59,349 bases of DNA from assembly GCF_001667585.1 (NCBI RefSeq), contig NZ_LZJZ01000079.1, positions 1-59,349 of the forward strand, read 5' to 3'. A program made the position numbers and the translations under genes. This stretch comes from Mycobacterium sp. E2733 (GTDB lineage: Bacteria > Actinomycetota > Actinomycetes > Mycobacteriales > Mycobacteriaceae). This document shows, in pieces, positions 32,785 to 44,512 of this stretch (the stretch's first letter is position 1; each line of letters opens with the position of its first letter). A model generated the notes under the pieces. The model saw only the letters and a list, made by a program, of their open reading frames with translations. It made no database searches and was not told the origin of the DNA.

Positions 32785-34314
32785 TCAGGCGCTCGCGGAG
32801 GCGCGGCGCTCCAGCCGGAAGGTGCGCTTGAATCCGGCCGGCTGCGTCGTCAGGGTCACCTCGACCGCGCCGCTGGGGGCGATGACGTAGCGCTCCTCGA
32901 CGTCGGGGCCGTCGCGCCACCGGCCGACCGGCTGGCGCCCCAGGTCGTCGCGCTCGTGCAGGGCCGGGTCGAACGGGAACAGCACCGGGTCGTAGGGCGT
33001 CACGTCGCCGTCGGGCCGGCCGTTGACCAGGCGGCTGCACTCGACGAACCGGAAGTGGCCGATGTTGTGCGCCGCCCGGTAGGTCCGCTTCACCACCAGC
33101 GGGGTGTGCCCGTCGGCGGGCAGTGAGACGTCCTTGCAGACGATCGGGTCGAAGACGACGCCGGCGCCGGCCTCGGCCTCGCGGAACACCCCGAAGTTGC
33201 GCGAGAAGCGTTCGGAGAGCGCGAAATTGGATTCCTTGTCGAGGAAGACGGCCAGGCCGATGGCGGTGGCCGCGAAGGGGTGCGGTGAGCGTTTGACCCG
33301 CTTCTCACCGAAGGCGGTGCGCAGCATCCGCGAAACGAGCGGGAAGCTGCCGGCGCCGCCCACGACGTAGATGCCGGCGACCTCCGACCAGGTCAGGTCG
33401 GTGCCGTCGTGCGCCGGGTTGTGCAGGACGCGCTCGAGCAACTTCATCGTCTTGTCGACCAGGGGCGCGCAGGCCGCATAGACGTCGTCGACCGGACACG
33501 AGAACGGGGGCCGCTCCGCGCCGTCAACGCCCGTGAGGTCCACCAGGAAGCGGCGCGTCTGTGGCCCCACGGCCTCCTTGCGGGCGGCGCACTCCTCCCG
33601 CAGCAGGTCGCGGGCGGCGGCGTCCACCCCGGACAGCTGCGAACGGGCCAGGACGAGGTCGACGATCGCCTCGTCGAAGTCGTCACCGCCCAGGCGCTGG
33701 ATGCCCTCACTGATGACGACCTCGTTCGCGTGCCCGGTCATCTTAAGCAGCGATGCGTCGAAGGTGCCCCCGCCCAGGTCGTAGATGAGGACGTACTCCC
33801 GTTTGGCGGTGATGGTGGAGCGGTATCGGTGCGCGTATTCCAGGCTCGCGGCGGACGGCTCGTTGAGCAGCGCGACGACGTGGAAACCCGCCGCGACGAA
33901 GGCGTCCAGTGTCAGCAGGCGCTGGGCGCTCGAGGCGTTGGCCGGGACGCTGATCGCGGCGTCGATGGTTTCCCCGGCGGTGAGGCTGGCGTTGGAGCGG
34001 CGCAGTAGGTCGCTCTTCAGCTGGGCCAGAAAGCCGGCGAGCAGGTCGGCCAGGCGGTGGCTGCGGCCGGCCAGGTTCACCTCGGTCTGGGGCCCGGCTT
34101 CGTTGAGCAGACGTTTGAACGATCGCAACACCGACCACCCCGGGTCGTGGCGGACGGCGGCGGCCTCCGCACCGAACCGCAAGTCTCCGGCCGCGTTGGC
34201 CGCGACGATCGACGGCCACGCGTCGAGGCCGTCAAATGAGATGACTGGATAGTTGCCTCGGTCGACGGCCGCAACGACAGTGTGTGTGGTGCCAAAGTCG
34301 ATGCCGACTCTCAT
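32785..34314 (-). CDS. Hsp70-family (DnaK-like) protein with atypical C-terminus
   Basis: A 509-residue actin-fold ATPase. Phosphate motif 1 is GIDFGTTHT, phosphate motif 2 is IYDLGGGTFDASLL and the adenosine motif is IYVVGGAGSFPLVSRML. The ATPase region covers about 1-370. The remaining ~140 residues do not look like the DnaK substrate domain: they are beta-rich (KRTYRAAHNIGHFRFVECS, AVEVTLTTQPAGFKRTF) with no lid helices or EEVD-like tail. Nine bases separate it from cstA. A chaperone or regulatory role is inferred from family only. Confidence 0.88.
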   Translation of the reverse strand: MRVGIDFGTTHTVVAAVDRGNYPVISFDGLDAWPSIVAANAAGDLRFGAEAAAVRHDPGWSVLRSFKRLLNEAGPQTEVNLAGRSHRLADLLAGFLAQLKSDLLRRSNASLTAGETIDAAISVPANASSAQRLLTLDAFVAAGFHVVALLNEPSAASLEYAHRYRSTITAKREYVLIYDLGGGTFDASLLKMTGHANEVVISEGIQRLGGDDFDEAIVDLVLARSQLSGVDAAARDLLREECAARKEAVGPQTRRFLVDLTGVDGAERPPFSCPVDDVYAACAPLVDKTMKLLERVLHNPAHDGTDLTWSEVAGIYVVGGAGSFPLVSRMLRTAFGEKRVKRSPHPFAATAIGLAVFLDKESNFALSERFSRNFGVFREAEAGAGVVFDPIVCKDVSLPADGHTPLVVKRTYRAAHNIGHFRFVECSRLVNGRPDGDVTPYDPVLFPFDPALHERDDLGRQPVGRWRDGPDVEERYVIAPSGAVEVTLTTQPAGFKRTFRLERRASASA

Positions 34315-34323
34315 CGCGCAATC

Positions 34324-36588
<2,265 letters not shown>

Positions 36589-36627
36589 GGCGGGAACCCT
36601 ACGCGCGGAAGAAGAACAGCGCTTGAC

Positions 36628-38157
36628 TTAATACAGCGCCCGCACGGTGTCGATCGTGTCGGCCTCGGCCGGGCCTTTGTCGTCGCGGTAGCGCACCACC
36701 CGGGCGAACCGCAGCGCCACGCCGCCGGGGTAGCGCGAGGATTTCTGTACGCCGTCCAGGGCCACCTCGACCACCTGCTCGGGCCGCACCCGGACGACGT
36801 ACCCGTCCGTTCCGCTAACGGCGAGTTCGCTGAACCGCGCGGTCTGCCAGTCCAGCATGGCGTCGGTCATTCCCTTGAAAGTCTTTCCCACCATCACGAA
36901 TTCGCCGGTGGCCGGGTCGCGCGCCCCGAGGTGGATGTTGGAGAGTTTGCCGCTTCGGCGCCCCGATCCCCATTCCACCGCGAGCACAACCAGATCCAGC
37001 GCGTGCACCGGCTTGACCTTCAGCCAGCCGGCTCCGCGGCGACCCGCCTGGTACGGCGCGTCCGGCGCCTTGGCCAGCACGCCTTCGTGGCCGGCGGCCA
37101 GCGTCGCCTCCAGGAAGCCCTTGGCGGCCGCGGGGTCGGAGGTCAGTAGCCGATCGACCCGCTGCGCGGCCGGCACCAGCGCGTCCAGGGCGGCCAGCCG
37201 CTCGGCGGTGGGGGCGTCGAGCAGGTCGGCGCCGTCGCGGTGCAGGATGTCGAAGAAGAACACCGAAAGTGGTTGCGCCGCACGGGCTGCGCCCACATCG
37301 ACCGATCGGCCGAACCGCGACGCGGTGACCTGGAAGCGGTGCGGGGAGTTGTCGGGCCGCAACGCGATCGCCTCCCCGTCGGCGATGAGCTCACGTACCG
37401 GCAGGGCCAGCGTCGCCTCCACCACCTCGGGCAGGCGGACGGTGACGTCGTCGAGGCTGCGGGTGTAGACGGTCACCTCGTCGCCGGCCCGGTGAATCTG
37501 CACCCGGGCGCCGTCCAGCTTCGCCTCGAAAATTGTTGTGCCGCCGTGGCGTTCGAGCGCATCGGCCACTCCGGTCGCGGTCTGCGCCAGCATCGGGCCG
37601 ACCGGCCGGCCGACCCGCAGGGCGAACGCGTCCAGCGCCGCGGACCCGCCGCCCAAAGCGGCGGCCGCCACGGCCGGCAGGTCCCCGCCCAGCATCGCGG
37701 CCCGTTGTACAGCGGCGACCGGGATGTCGGCGGCCTTGGCCACCGCGTCCGCCATGATCCCCGCCAGCGCCCCCTGGCGCAGCTCCCCGCCGAGCAGCCG
37801 CACCAAGAAGGCCTGCTCGGTGTCGGTCGCGGCGGCGAACAGCCCCGCCACGAGTTCGGCGCGCCGCGCCTGCGAACCCTTGCCCGACACCGCCCCGATC
37901 TCCGAAAAGCGGGCGTCCACGCCGGCGACGGTCAACGTCGGATCCGAAGCAGGCGGCGGCCGCGACCGCAACGATGCCCAGCCCACCCCGATCTGGCGTT
38001 GGCGCAGCTCACCCGACAGCCAGGAGACCACGATCGCGACTGTGTCGGGCTCGGTCGCCGCGCGGCGCAACAGGCCGGCGATGTGCGCGATCTTGCCCAG
38101 CCGTGACGACGTGCCGCCCACGTCGATCGAGGTCGTCGCGACGTCGAGAAGGAGCAC
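36628..38157 (-). CDS. ligB: ATP-dependent DNA ligase LigB
   Basis: A 509-residue ATP-dependent DNA ligase (Rv3062 is about 507). Residues 1-180 are the helical N-terminal DNA-binding domain. The nucleotidyl-transfer Lys is K213 in EAKLDGAR; motif III is ADGEAIAL, motif IV HEGVLAK, motif V WLKVKP. The GTG start at 38157 matches the M. tuberculosis N-terminus (MLL.DVA.TS). It seals nicks in DNA repair rather than replication. First gene of a four-gene reverse operon. Confidence 0.96.
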   Translation of the reverse strand: MLLLDVATTSIDVGGTSSRLGKIAHIAGLLRRAATEPDTVAIVVSWLSGELRQRQIGVGWASLRSRPPPASDPTLTVAGVDARFSEIGAVSGKGSQARRAELVAGLFAAATDTEQAFLVRLLGGELRQGALAGIMADAVAKAADIPVAAVQRAAMLGGDLPAVAAAALGGGSAALDAFALRVGRPVGPMLAQTATGVADALERHGGTTIFEAKLDGARVQIHRAGDEVTVYTRSLDDVTVRLPEVVEATLALPVRELIADGEAIALRPDNSPHRFQVTASRFGRSVDVGAARAAQPLSVFFFDILHRDGADLLDAPTAERLAALDALVPAAQRVDRLLTSDPAAAKGFLEATLAAGHEGVLAKAPDAPYQAGRRGAGWLKVKPVHALDLVVLAVEWGSGRRSGKLSNIHLGARDPATGEFVMVGKTFKGMTDAMLDWQTARFSELAVSGTDGYVVRVRPEQVVEVALDGVQKSSRYPGGVALRFARVVRYRDDKGPAEADTIDTVRALY

Positions 38158-38228
38158 GAAATCAGCTTGGCATGGCTCTTGAACAAGGCGGGGACAACCC
38201 TGCCGGGCGGACACGCTAGCGTGCCTAC

Positions 38229-38238
38229 GTAACGTTAC
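38229..38238. promoter_or_regulatory. Short palindrome between ligB and SDR
   Basis: GTAACGTTAC is a perfect 10-base palindrome between the divergent ligB and SDR starts (ligB start at 38157, SDR start at 38279). It could be an operator half set; its short length leaves chance open. Confidence 0.3.
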
Positions 38239-38278
38239 AGATTGCAAGAGATCTGACAACCCGAAAGGAAGGGTCCGG

Positions 38279-39037
38279 ATGGAGATCAACGGGAAGAAGG
38301 TCGTCGTCATCGGCGGCGCGTCGGGCATGGGGCGCGCCTCCGCGGAGCTGCTCGCCGAACGCGGTGCGGACGTCGCGATCTTGGACCGCGAGGGTTCCGA
38401 CGGCAAGACCGTCGCCGAAGCGATCGGCGGCGCGTTCTATCCGGTCGACGTCACGGACTTCAAGGGCACCGAGGAGACGCTGCAGACCGCCGTCGACAAG
38501 CTGGGCGGACTGCACGTCACGGTGACCACGGCCGGCGGTGGCATCGCCAAGCGGACACTGACCAAGTCCGGGCCCCACGACCTCGAGTCCTTCCAATCCG
38601 TGATCGACCTGAACCTCATCGCCACCTTCAACATCAGCCGGCTCGCGGCCGCGCACATGGCCAAGAACGAGCCCGAGGACGAGGAGCGCGGCGTCATCAT
38701 CAACACCGCGTCGATCGCAGCCTTCGAGGGGCAGATCGGCCAGGTCGCCTACACCGCGGCCAAGGCGGCGATCGCCGGCATGTGCCTGACCATGGCTCGC
38801 GACCTGGGCTCGATGGGCATCCGGGTGCTGGCCATCGCCCCCAGCCTGTTCCTGACCGGGTTGACCTCGATGGTCCCCGACGAGATGGCGGCCGGCCTGA
38901 CCCGCGACGCCGCCTTCCCCAAGCGGATGGGCCGGCCGATCGAGTACGCCAAGCTGGTGGCGGCCATCGTGGAGAACCCGATGCTCAACGGCCAATGCCT
39001 GCGACTTGACGCCGGACAGCGGTTCGCGCCCAAGTAA
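38279..39037 (+). CDS. HSD10-like SDR / 3-hydroxyacyl-CoA dehydrogenase type 2
   Basis: A 252-residue SDR of the 17-beta-HSD10 class. [15 protein letters not shown] binds NAD, with Asp in AILDREG selecting NAD over [12 protein letters not shown] is the NNAG-type site; Ser in NTASIAA and YTAAK form the catalytic set. The length and [10 protein letters not shown] lid match HSD10, which oxidises 3-hydroxyacyl-CoA. It directly precedes the acyl-CoA dehydrogenase FadE22, supporting a beta-oxidation role. Confidence 0.92.
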   Translation: MEINGKKVVVIGGASGMGRASAELLAERGADVAILDREGSDGKTVAEAIGGAFYPVDVTDFKGTEETLQTAVDKLGGLHVTVTTAGGGIAKRTLTKSGPHDLESFQSVIDLNLIATFNISRLAAAHMAKNEPEDEERGVIINTASIAAFEGQIGQVAYTAAKAAIAGMCLTMARDLGSMGIRVLAIAPSLFLTGLTSMVPDEMAAGLTRDAAFPKRMGRPIEYAKLVAAIVENPMLNGQCLRLDAGQRFAPK

Positions 39038-39067
39038 CCACCCCCACGGGTCGCCCTCCTCGCATTA

Positions 39068-39131
39068 AGTACACTCTTTAGGCAGCCGCCCCGCTTCCCC
39101 TCGAAGCGGGGCCGGCTACCCAGCCGGTAGC
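39068..39131 (+). promoter_or_regulatory. fadE22 promoter and double-hairpin 5' leader
   Basis: TACACT (39070-39075) fits a mycobacterial -10 box, predicting a start near 39082. The following leader folds into two perfect hairpins: CCCCGCTTC/GAAGCGGGG (39089-39111, loop of 5) and GCTACC/GGTAGC (39115-39131, loop of 5), ending just before the GAGGAGG ribosome site. They may act on mRNA stability or initiation. Confidence 0.5.
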
Positions 39132-39145
39132 GAGGAGGGCCCCTC

Positions 39146-41311
39146 ATGGGTATCGCACTGACCGACGACCACCGTGAGCTCGCCGAGGTTGCGCGCGGGT
39201 TCCTGACCTCGCAGAAGGCCCGCTGGGCGGCGCGGGCCCTACTCGACGCCGCAGAGGAATCCCGGCCGCCGTTCTGGCAGAACCTCGTCGAGTTGGGCTG
39301 GCTGGGCCTGCACGTCGACGAAGAACACGGCGGTTCCGGGTTTGGTCTGCCCGAGCTTGTGGTGGTGGTCGAGGAACTCGGCCGTGCCGTCGCGCCGGGG
39401 CCGTTCGTGCCGACCGTCATCGCGTCGGCGGTGATCTCCAAAGACGGTAGCGCCGAACAGAAGTCGCGGCTGTTGCCCGGGCTGATCGACGGGACCGTCA
39501 CCGCCGGCATCGGCCTGGACGGCCAGGTGCGGCTCAAGAACGGGATCGCCGACGGTGACGCCGGAATCGTGCTGGGCGCCGGGCTCGCCGAGCTGCTGCT
39601 GATCGCCGTCGGCGAGGATGTGCTGCTGCTGGAGCGCAGTCGCGCGGGCGTGTCGGTGGAGGTGCCGAACAACTTCGACCCGACCCGGCGTTCGGGACGG
39701 GTCCGCCTCGAGAACGTGAGCGTCACTGCCGACGACGTCCTGGAGGGCGCGCGGGCGTCGGCGCTGGCGCGGGCGCAGACACTGCTGGCCGCCGAGGCGG
39801 TGGGCGGCGCGGCGGACTGCGTCGATGCCGCGGTGGAATACGCCAAGGTGCGGCAGCAGTTCGGGCGCACCATCGCCACTTTCCAAGCGGTGAAGCATCA
39901 TTGCGCGAACATGCTGGTGGCCGCCGAGTCGGGGGTCGCCGCGGTGTGGGATGCCTCGCGCGCGGCGTCCGAGGACGAAAGCCAGTTCCAGCTGGCGGCC
40001 GCGGTCGCAGCGGCCCTGGCGTTCCCCGCCTATGCGCGCAACGCCGAGCTGAACATTCAGGTGCACGGCGGCATCGGCTTCACCTGGGAGCACGACGCGC
40101 ATCTGCATCTGCGCCGCGCGCTGGTGGTCGCGGCGCTGTTCGGCGGTGACGCGCCGGCGCGGGATGTCTTCGAGCGCACGGCCGGCGGCGCCAAGCGGGA
40201 GAACAGCCTCGACCTGCCGCCCGAGGCCGAAGAACTGCGCACCCGGATCCATGCCGACGCCGCCGAGATCGCTGCGCTGGACAAAGAGGCGCAACGCGAC
40301 AAGCTGATCGAGACGGGCTACGTCATGCCGCACTGGCCCAAGCCGTGGGGCCGCGCCGCCGACGCGGTGGAGCAGCTGGTGATCGAGGAGGAGTTCCGCG
40401 CGGCCGGCATCAAGCGGCCCGACTACTCGATCACCGGGTGGGTGATCCTGACCCTGATCCAGCACGGAACCAATTGGCAAATCGAAAGATTCGTGGAGAA
40501 GGCGCTGCGCCAAGAGGAGATCTGGTGCCAGTTGTTCTCCGAACCCGAGGCCGGCTCCGACGCGGCATCCGTCAAGACCCGCGCGACGCGGGTGGACGGC
40601 GGCTGGAAGATCAACGGGCAGAAGGTCTGGACCAGCGGCGCCCAGTACTGCGCGCGCGGCCTGGCCACCGTGCGCACCGACCCGGAAGCTCCCAAGCACG
40701 CCGGCATCACCACCGTCATCATCGACATGAAGGGCCCGGGCGTCGAGGTGCGGCCGTTGCGACAGATCACCGGTGGCTCGGAATTCAACGAGGTGTTCTT
40801 CAACGACGTGTTCGTTCCCGACGAGGACGTCGTCGGGGCGCCCAACTCGGGATGGACGGTCGCCCGCGCGACGCTGGGCAACGAGCGAGTGAGCATCGGT
40901 GGCAGCGGATCGTTCTACGAGGGCCTGGCGTCCACCCTGGTGCAGCTGGCTCAGCAGCAGTCAGATAGCTTGTCCGGGGCGGCGATTCGAATCGGATCCT
41001 TCCTCGCCGACGACCATGCCCTGCGGCTGCTGAACCTGCGCCGCGCTGCGCGCAGCGTCGAGGGAGCCGGACCCGGCCCGGAAGGCAACATCACCAAGTT
41101 GAAGCTGGCCGAGCACATGGTGGACGGCGCCGCGATCTGGGCGGCGCTGGCGGGCCCGGAAGTCGCACTGATGGACGGGCCCGGCGCGATCGTGGGCCGG
41201 CTGGCGATGGGGGCCCGCGGCATGGCGATCGCCGGTGGCACCTCGGAGGTGACCCGCAATCAGATCGCCGAGCGGATCCTCGGCATGCCGCGCGACCCGC
41301 TGATCAACTAG
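39146..41311 (+). CDS. fadE22: Double-domain acyl-CoA dehydrogenase FadE22
   Basis: A 721-residue fusion of two acyl-CoA dehydrogenase domains, as in Rv3061c FadE22. The first (about 1-350) is degenerate, with NIQVHGGIGFTWEHDAHL near its end. The second (about 365-721) has the full FAD/substrate loop WCQLFSEPEAGSDAAS, KVWTSGAQYC, and ends MAIAGGTSEVTRNQIAERIL. The two halves probably act as one heterodimer-like chain. Upstream SDR and downstream DUF35/thiolase-like genes suggest degradation of an unusual acyl-CoA. Confidence 0.94.
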   Translation: MGIALTDDHRELAEVARGFLTSQKARWAARALLDAAEESRPPFWQNLVELGWLGLHVDEEHGGSGFGLPELVVVVEELGRAVAPGPFVPTVIASAVISKDGSAEQKSRLLPGLIDGTVTAGIGLDGQVRLKNGIADGDAGIVLGAGLAELLLIAVGEDVLLLERSRAGVSVEVPNNFDPTRRSGRVRLENVSVTADDVLEGARASALARAQTLLAAEAVGGAADCVDAAVEYAKVRQQFGRTIATFQAVKHHCANMLVAAESGVAAVWDASRAASEDESQFQLAAAVAAALAFPAYARNAELNIQVHGGIGFTWEHDAHLHLRRALVVAALFGGDAPARDVFERTAGGAKRENSLDLPPEAEELRTRIHADAAEIAALDKEAQRDKLIETGYVMPHWPKPWGRAADAVEQLVIEEEFRAAGIKRPDYSITGWVILTLIQHGTNWQIERFVEKALRQEEIWCQLFSEPEAGSDAASVKTRATRVDGGWKINGQKVWTSGAQYCARGLATVRTDPEAPKHAGITTVIIDMKGPGVEVRPLRQITGGSEFNEVFFNDVFVPDEDVVGAPNSGWTVARATLGNERVSIGGSGSFYEGLASTLVQLAQQQSDSLSGAAIRIGSFLADDHALRLLNLRRAARSVEGAGPGPEGNITKLKLAEHMVDGAAIWAALAGPEVALMDGPGAIVGRLAMGARGMAIAGGTSEVTRNQIAERILGMPRDPLIN

Positions 41312-41328
41312 CGCACCGGAATCCCACG

Positions 41329-41382
41329 AGCAGACGCAAAATCGCGTCGAAATCTTAGATTTCGTGCGATTTTGCGTCTGCT
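41329..41382. repeat. Palindromic repeat element, copy 1
   Basis: AGCAGACGCAAAATCGC (41329-41345) pairs perfectly with GCGATTTTGCGTCTGCT (41366-41382). Inside, CGAAATC-TTA-GATTTCG forms a second 7-base stem, so the whole folds as one long hairpin. It lies between the convergent fadE22 and DUF35 genes and is well placed to end transcription from both sides. A close second copy is at 47160-47213. Confidence 0.85.
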
Positions 41383-41402
41383 GGCGATGGGGGGCGGGCG
41401 CG

Positions 41403-41738
41403 TCAGGCGGGTGCGAACAGCGGCGCCCCGCCGCTGCCCTTTTCCGGCTGCAGGTCGACGGGCATGCCGCACCTGACCGAATCGGGTTCGCAGTCAACGA
41501 TATTGGCGGCCACCCGGAGACCCGGTTGCTCGGCAAGTTCGACGATGGCGATCACGTACGGGACCGGAATCTCTGGGTTGTACGGGTGGTGGTTGACCGT
41601 ATAGGTGAACACGGTGCCGCGCCCGGAGACCGGCCGCGCGACCAACGGGCCGCCGCACGTGCGGCATTCGCCGGCCGCCGGATGCACCCAGCGCGCGCAA
41701 TGGTCGCAATATTCGATGAGCAGCGGCTGGTCCGGCAC
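41403..41738 (-). CDS. DUF35 zinc-ribbon/OB-fold protein
   Basis: A 111-residue acyl-CoA-associated OB-fold protein. The N-terminal zinc ribbon has C11-x2-C14 and C26-x2-C29 (EYCDHCARW, ECRTCGG); the OB part includes GTVFTYTVNHHPYNPEIPVPYVIAIVEL. Such proteins pair with thiolase-like proteins, for example in the Ltp2/DUF35 aldolase for steroid side chains. A thiolase-like gene lies divergently 54 bases away, so that partnership is likely. Confidence 0.92.
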   Translation of the reverse strand: MPDQPLLIEYCDHCARWVHPAAGECRTCGGPLVARPVSGRGTVFTYTVNHHPYNPEIPVPYVIAIVELAEQPGLRVAANIVDCEPDSVRCGMPVDLQPEKGSGGAPLFAPA

Positions 41739-41791
41739 GTCGAATACAGTACACTCAATTGATTCGACGCGTGGTCTGACGGGCGGTGTGC

Positions 41792-42985
41792 ATGACGCAT
41801 TTCGAGAAGGACGCGATCCTGTCCGGCATCGGCATCTCGCGGATCGGTCGCCGCACGGGCATCCCGGGCCTGGAACTGACCATGGAAGCGGTACGGGCCG
41901 CCGTCGAGGACGCCGGGCTGGTTCCCTCCGACGTCGACGGCATCGCGACGCTGGGCGACACCCCGGCCGCGGACGTGAACGCGCAACTGCGGATCGAGGC
42001 TGCTGACTGCGGATCCGGCTTCGGTACCGGCGGCCTGCTCAGCCCGGTGATGTCGGCGTGCCGGGCCGTCGCCGAGCGTCGGGCCCGCCACGTGGTGGTG
42101 TACCGGACCATCCAGATGCTCGGGGGCACGGTGCCGGTCAAGCCGCAGGAGGACGCGCCCGCACCGCCGCTCGCGCGGATGTTCGAGGCGCCAGAGGGTG
42201 CCGAACGGCCTGCCGTCGGCGCGATGGACGACGTCAACGACCTGGTTGCGGCCAACGCCTACTCCGCCGCGAACTGGCTGGCGCTCAACTGCCGGCGCCA
42301 CATGGAGCTGTACGGGACCACCAAGCAACAGCTGGGTTGGATAGCGCTCAACGGCAGGCGCAACGCCGCGCTCAACCCCCGCGCCGTGTACCGCGACCCG
42401 ATGACCATGGCGGACTACCTCAGCGCGCGGCCGGTATCCACCCCGTTCGGGCTACTGGACTGCGACGTCCCGATCGACGGCTCGATCGCGGTGGTGGTCT
42501 CACATGCGGACTACGCGCGTGACTGCCCGCACCGCGCGGTGGCGGTGGAGGCGATCGGCGGGTCCGATGGCGCCGGCGGGTGGTTCCACCGGGACGACTA
42601 CCCGAAGATGGCGATGTCGGATGCGGCGGCGCAGATGTGGTCGCGGACCGACCTGCAGCCGTCCGACCTCAAGGTCGCCGAGCTCTATGACGGATTCACC
42701 TATCTCACCCTCGCCTGGCTGGAAGCCCTGGGAATCTGCGGCGACGGCGAGGCGGGGCCCTTCGTCGAAGGCGGCGCCCGGATCGCCCGCGACGGTGAAA
42801 TTCCCCTGAACACCTATGGCGGCCAACTGTCTGCCGGGCGCATGCACGGCTACTGGGCGTTGCACGAGGGCTGCCTGCAGTTGCGCGGCGAGGCGGGGGA
42901 GCGGCAGGTGTCGCAGCGCCCGGAGGTCGGCGTCGTTTCCGTGGGAGGCGGACCCGTCGCCGGCTGCATGTTGCTCACATGCTGA
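41792..42985 (+). CDS. Thiolase-like lipid-transfer (SCP-x/Ltp-type) protein
   Basis: A 397-residue thiolase-fold protein, ILSGIGISRIGRRTGIP near the start and LQLRGEAGERQV near the end. The classic active-site Cys motif is absent: the region reads ADCGSGFGTGG, and the C-terminal end lacks a clear HxxG. That matches Ltp2-like aldolases rather than true thiolases. With the divergent DUF35 gene it may form a retro-aldol enzyme. GTG at 41786 is an alternative start. Its stop overlaps the GntR start by 7 bases. Confidence 0.87.
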   Translation: MTHFEKDAILSGIGISRIGRRTGIPGLELTMEAVRAAVEDAGLVPSDVDGIATLGDTPAADVNAQLRIEAADCGSGFGTGGLLSPVMSACRAVAERRARHVVVYRTIQMLGGTVPVKPQEDAPAPPLARMFEAPEGAERPAVGAMDDVNDLVAANAYSAANWLALNCRRHMELYGTTKQQLGWIALNGRRNAALNPRAVYRDPMTMADYLSARPVSTPFGLLDCDVPIDGSIAVVVSHADYARDCPHRAVAVEAIGGSDGAGGWFHRDDYPKMAMSDAAAQMWSRTDLQPSDLKVAELYDGFTYLTLAWLEALGICGDGEAGPFVEGGARIARDGEIPLNTYGGQLSAGRMHGYWALHEGCLQLRGEAGERQVSQRPEVGVVSVGGGPVAGCMLLTC

Positions 42986-44448
42986 AAAGGCTTGCGCCAA
43001 GCGTCGTTGGGCCTGACATGAGCACTGGTCCCGGGAACACGCTGGCTGCCAAGATCGCTGGCGACCTAGAGGCCGAGATCGTCCGCCGCGGCTGGTCCAC
43101 CGGCGAATCGCTGGGCTCCGAACACGCTTTGCAAGAGCGCTTCGGGGTGAGTCGCTCGGTGCTGCGCGAGGCCGTCCGGCTCGTCGAGCATCACCAGGTG
43201 GCCCGGATGCGCCGCGGGCCGGGCGGCGGCCTGATCATCTGCGAGCCCGACGCCGGCCCCGCCACCCGGGCCGTCGTCATCTATCTCGAATACCTCGGCA
43301 CGACGTTGGGCGATCTGCTCAATGCGCGCCTGGTGCTCGAACCGTTGGCGGCCTCGCTGGCCGCCGAACGGATCGACGAAGCGGGCATCGCTCGGCTGCG
43401 CGCCGTGCTGCGGGGCGAGGAACAATGGAAACCCGGCTTGCCGACGCCCCGGGACGAGTTCCACATCGCGCTGGCAGAGCAATCGAAAAACCCGGTCCTG
43501 CAACTGTTTATCGATGTGCTGATGCGGCTCACCACCCGGTACGCCCTGCAGTCGCGGACGGACACGGCCAGCGAGGCCATCGAAGCGGTCGACCGGATGC
43601 ACGTCGATCACGCCGAGATCGTCGCGGCCGTCACGTCCGGCGACTCGGCGCGGGCCAAGACGCTAAGCGAGCGACACGTCGAGGCCGTGACCGCGTGGCT
43701 GCAGCGCCATCACCCCGGCAACGCGAGCCGACGGCGCAAAAGTCGGCCGCGCAACATCGAGGTGCCTCGCGGCAAGCTGGCGGAGATGCTGGCGGCCACG
43801 ATCGGCGACGACATCGCGGCCAGCGGCTGGAAGGTCGGTTCGGTCTTCGGCACCGAGACGGCCCTCCTCGAGCGCTACCGGGTGAGCCGCGCGGTGTTCC
43901 GGGAAGCGGTGCGGCTGCTCGAATACCACTCGATTGCGCACATGCGCCGTGGGCCGGGCGGCGGTCTCGTCGTTGCCAAACCGCAGGCACAGGCCAGCAT
44001 TGACACCATCGCCTTGTACCTGCAATACCGTGACCCGAGTCGCGAGGACTTACGTTGCGTGCGGGATGCCATCGAGATCGACAACGTCGCCAAGGCGGTC
44101 AAGCGGCGCGGCGAATCCGAGGTCGCCGCATTCCTTTCCGCCCATCGATCCGAGGTTGACGAAACACCCGGCGATGTCGCCGACGCCGCCGTGGAGGAGT
44201 TCCGGTTCCACGTCGGACTTGCCCAGCTGGCCGGCAATACGCTTCTGGACTTGTTCCTGCGCATCATCGTCGAGCTCTTTCGGCGGCACTGGTCAAGCAC
44301 CGGGCAATCGCCCCCGACCTGGGCGGACGTCCTGGCCGTCCACCACGCTCACCTGCGGATCGTCGACGCCATCGAGGCGGGCGACGACAGCCTGGCCCGC
44401 TACCGTGTGCGCCGTCATCTGGACGCCGCCGCGTCCTGGTGGCTGTAG
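42979..44448 (+). CDS. Tandem-duplicated GntR/FadR-type regulator
   Basis: A 489-residue repressor containing two complete GntR units. Unit 1 (about 12-250): winged helix LGSEHALQERFGVSRSVLRE then RRGPGGGLIICEP, and an FCD ligand domain. Unit 2 (about 265-489): FGTETALLERYRVSRAVFRE then RRGPGGGLVVAKP, again with FCD. The two share clear identity, so one gene was duplicated internally. Rv3060c has the same double form and place beside fadE22. FCD domains sense acyl-CoA or small acids; likely targets are the fadE22 and thiolase-like genes. Confidence 0.93.
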   Translation: MLKRLAPSVVGPDMSTGPGNTLAAKIAGDLEAEIVRRGWSTGESLGSEHALQERFGVSRSVLREAVRLVEHHQVARMRRGPGGGLIICEPDAGPATRAVVIYLEYLGTTLGDLLNARLVLEPLAASLAAERIDEAGIARLRAVLRGEEQWKPGLPTPRDEFHIALAEQSKNPVLQLFIDVLMRLTTRYALQSRTDTASEAIEAVDRMHVDHAEIVAAVTSGDSARAKTLSERHVEAVTAWLQRHHPGNASRRRKSRPRNIEVPRGKLAEMLAATIGDDIAASGWKVGSVFGTETALLERYRVSRAVFREAVRLLEYHSIAHMRRGPGGGLVVAKPQAQASIDTIALYLQYRDPSREDLRCVRDAIEIDNVAKAVKRRGESEVAAFLSAHRSEVDETPGDVADAAVEEFRFHVGLAQLAGNTLLDLFLRIIVELFRRHWSSTGQSPPTWADVLAVHHAHLRIVDAIEAGDDSLARYRVRRHLDAAASWWL

Positions 44449-44512
44449 TTGTCAGATGTGATCTGCAGCTCGGTATAGCGGAGGCCCGCGGGGGGTACTG
44501 GGGAGGGAGGAA

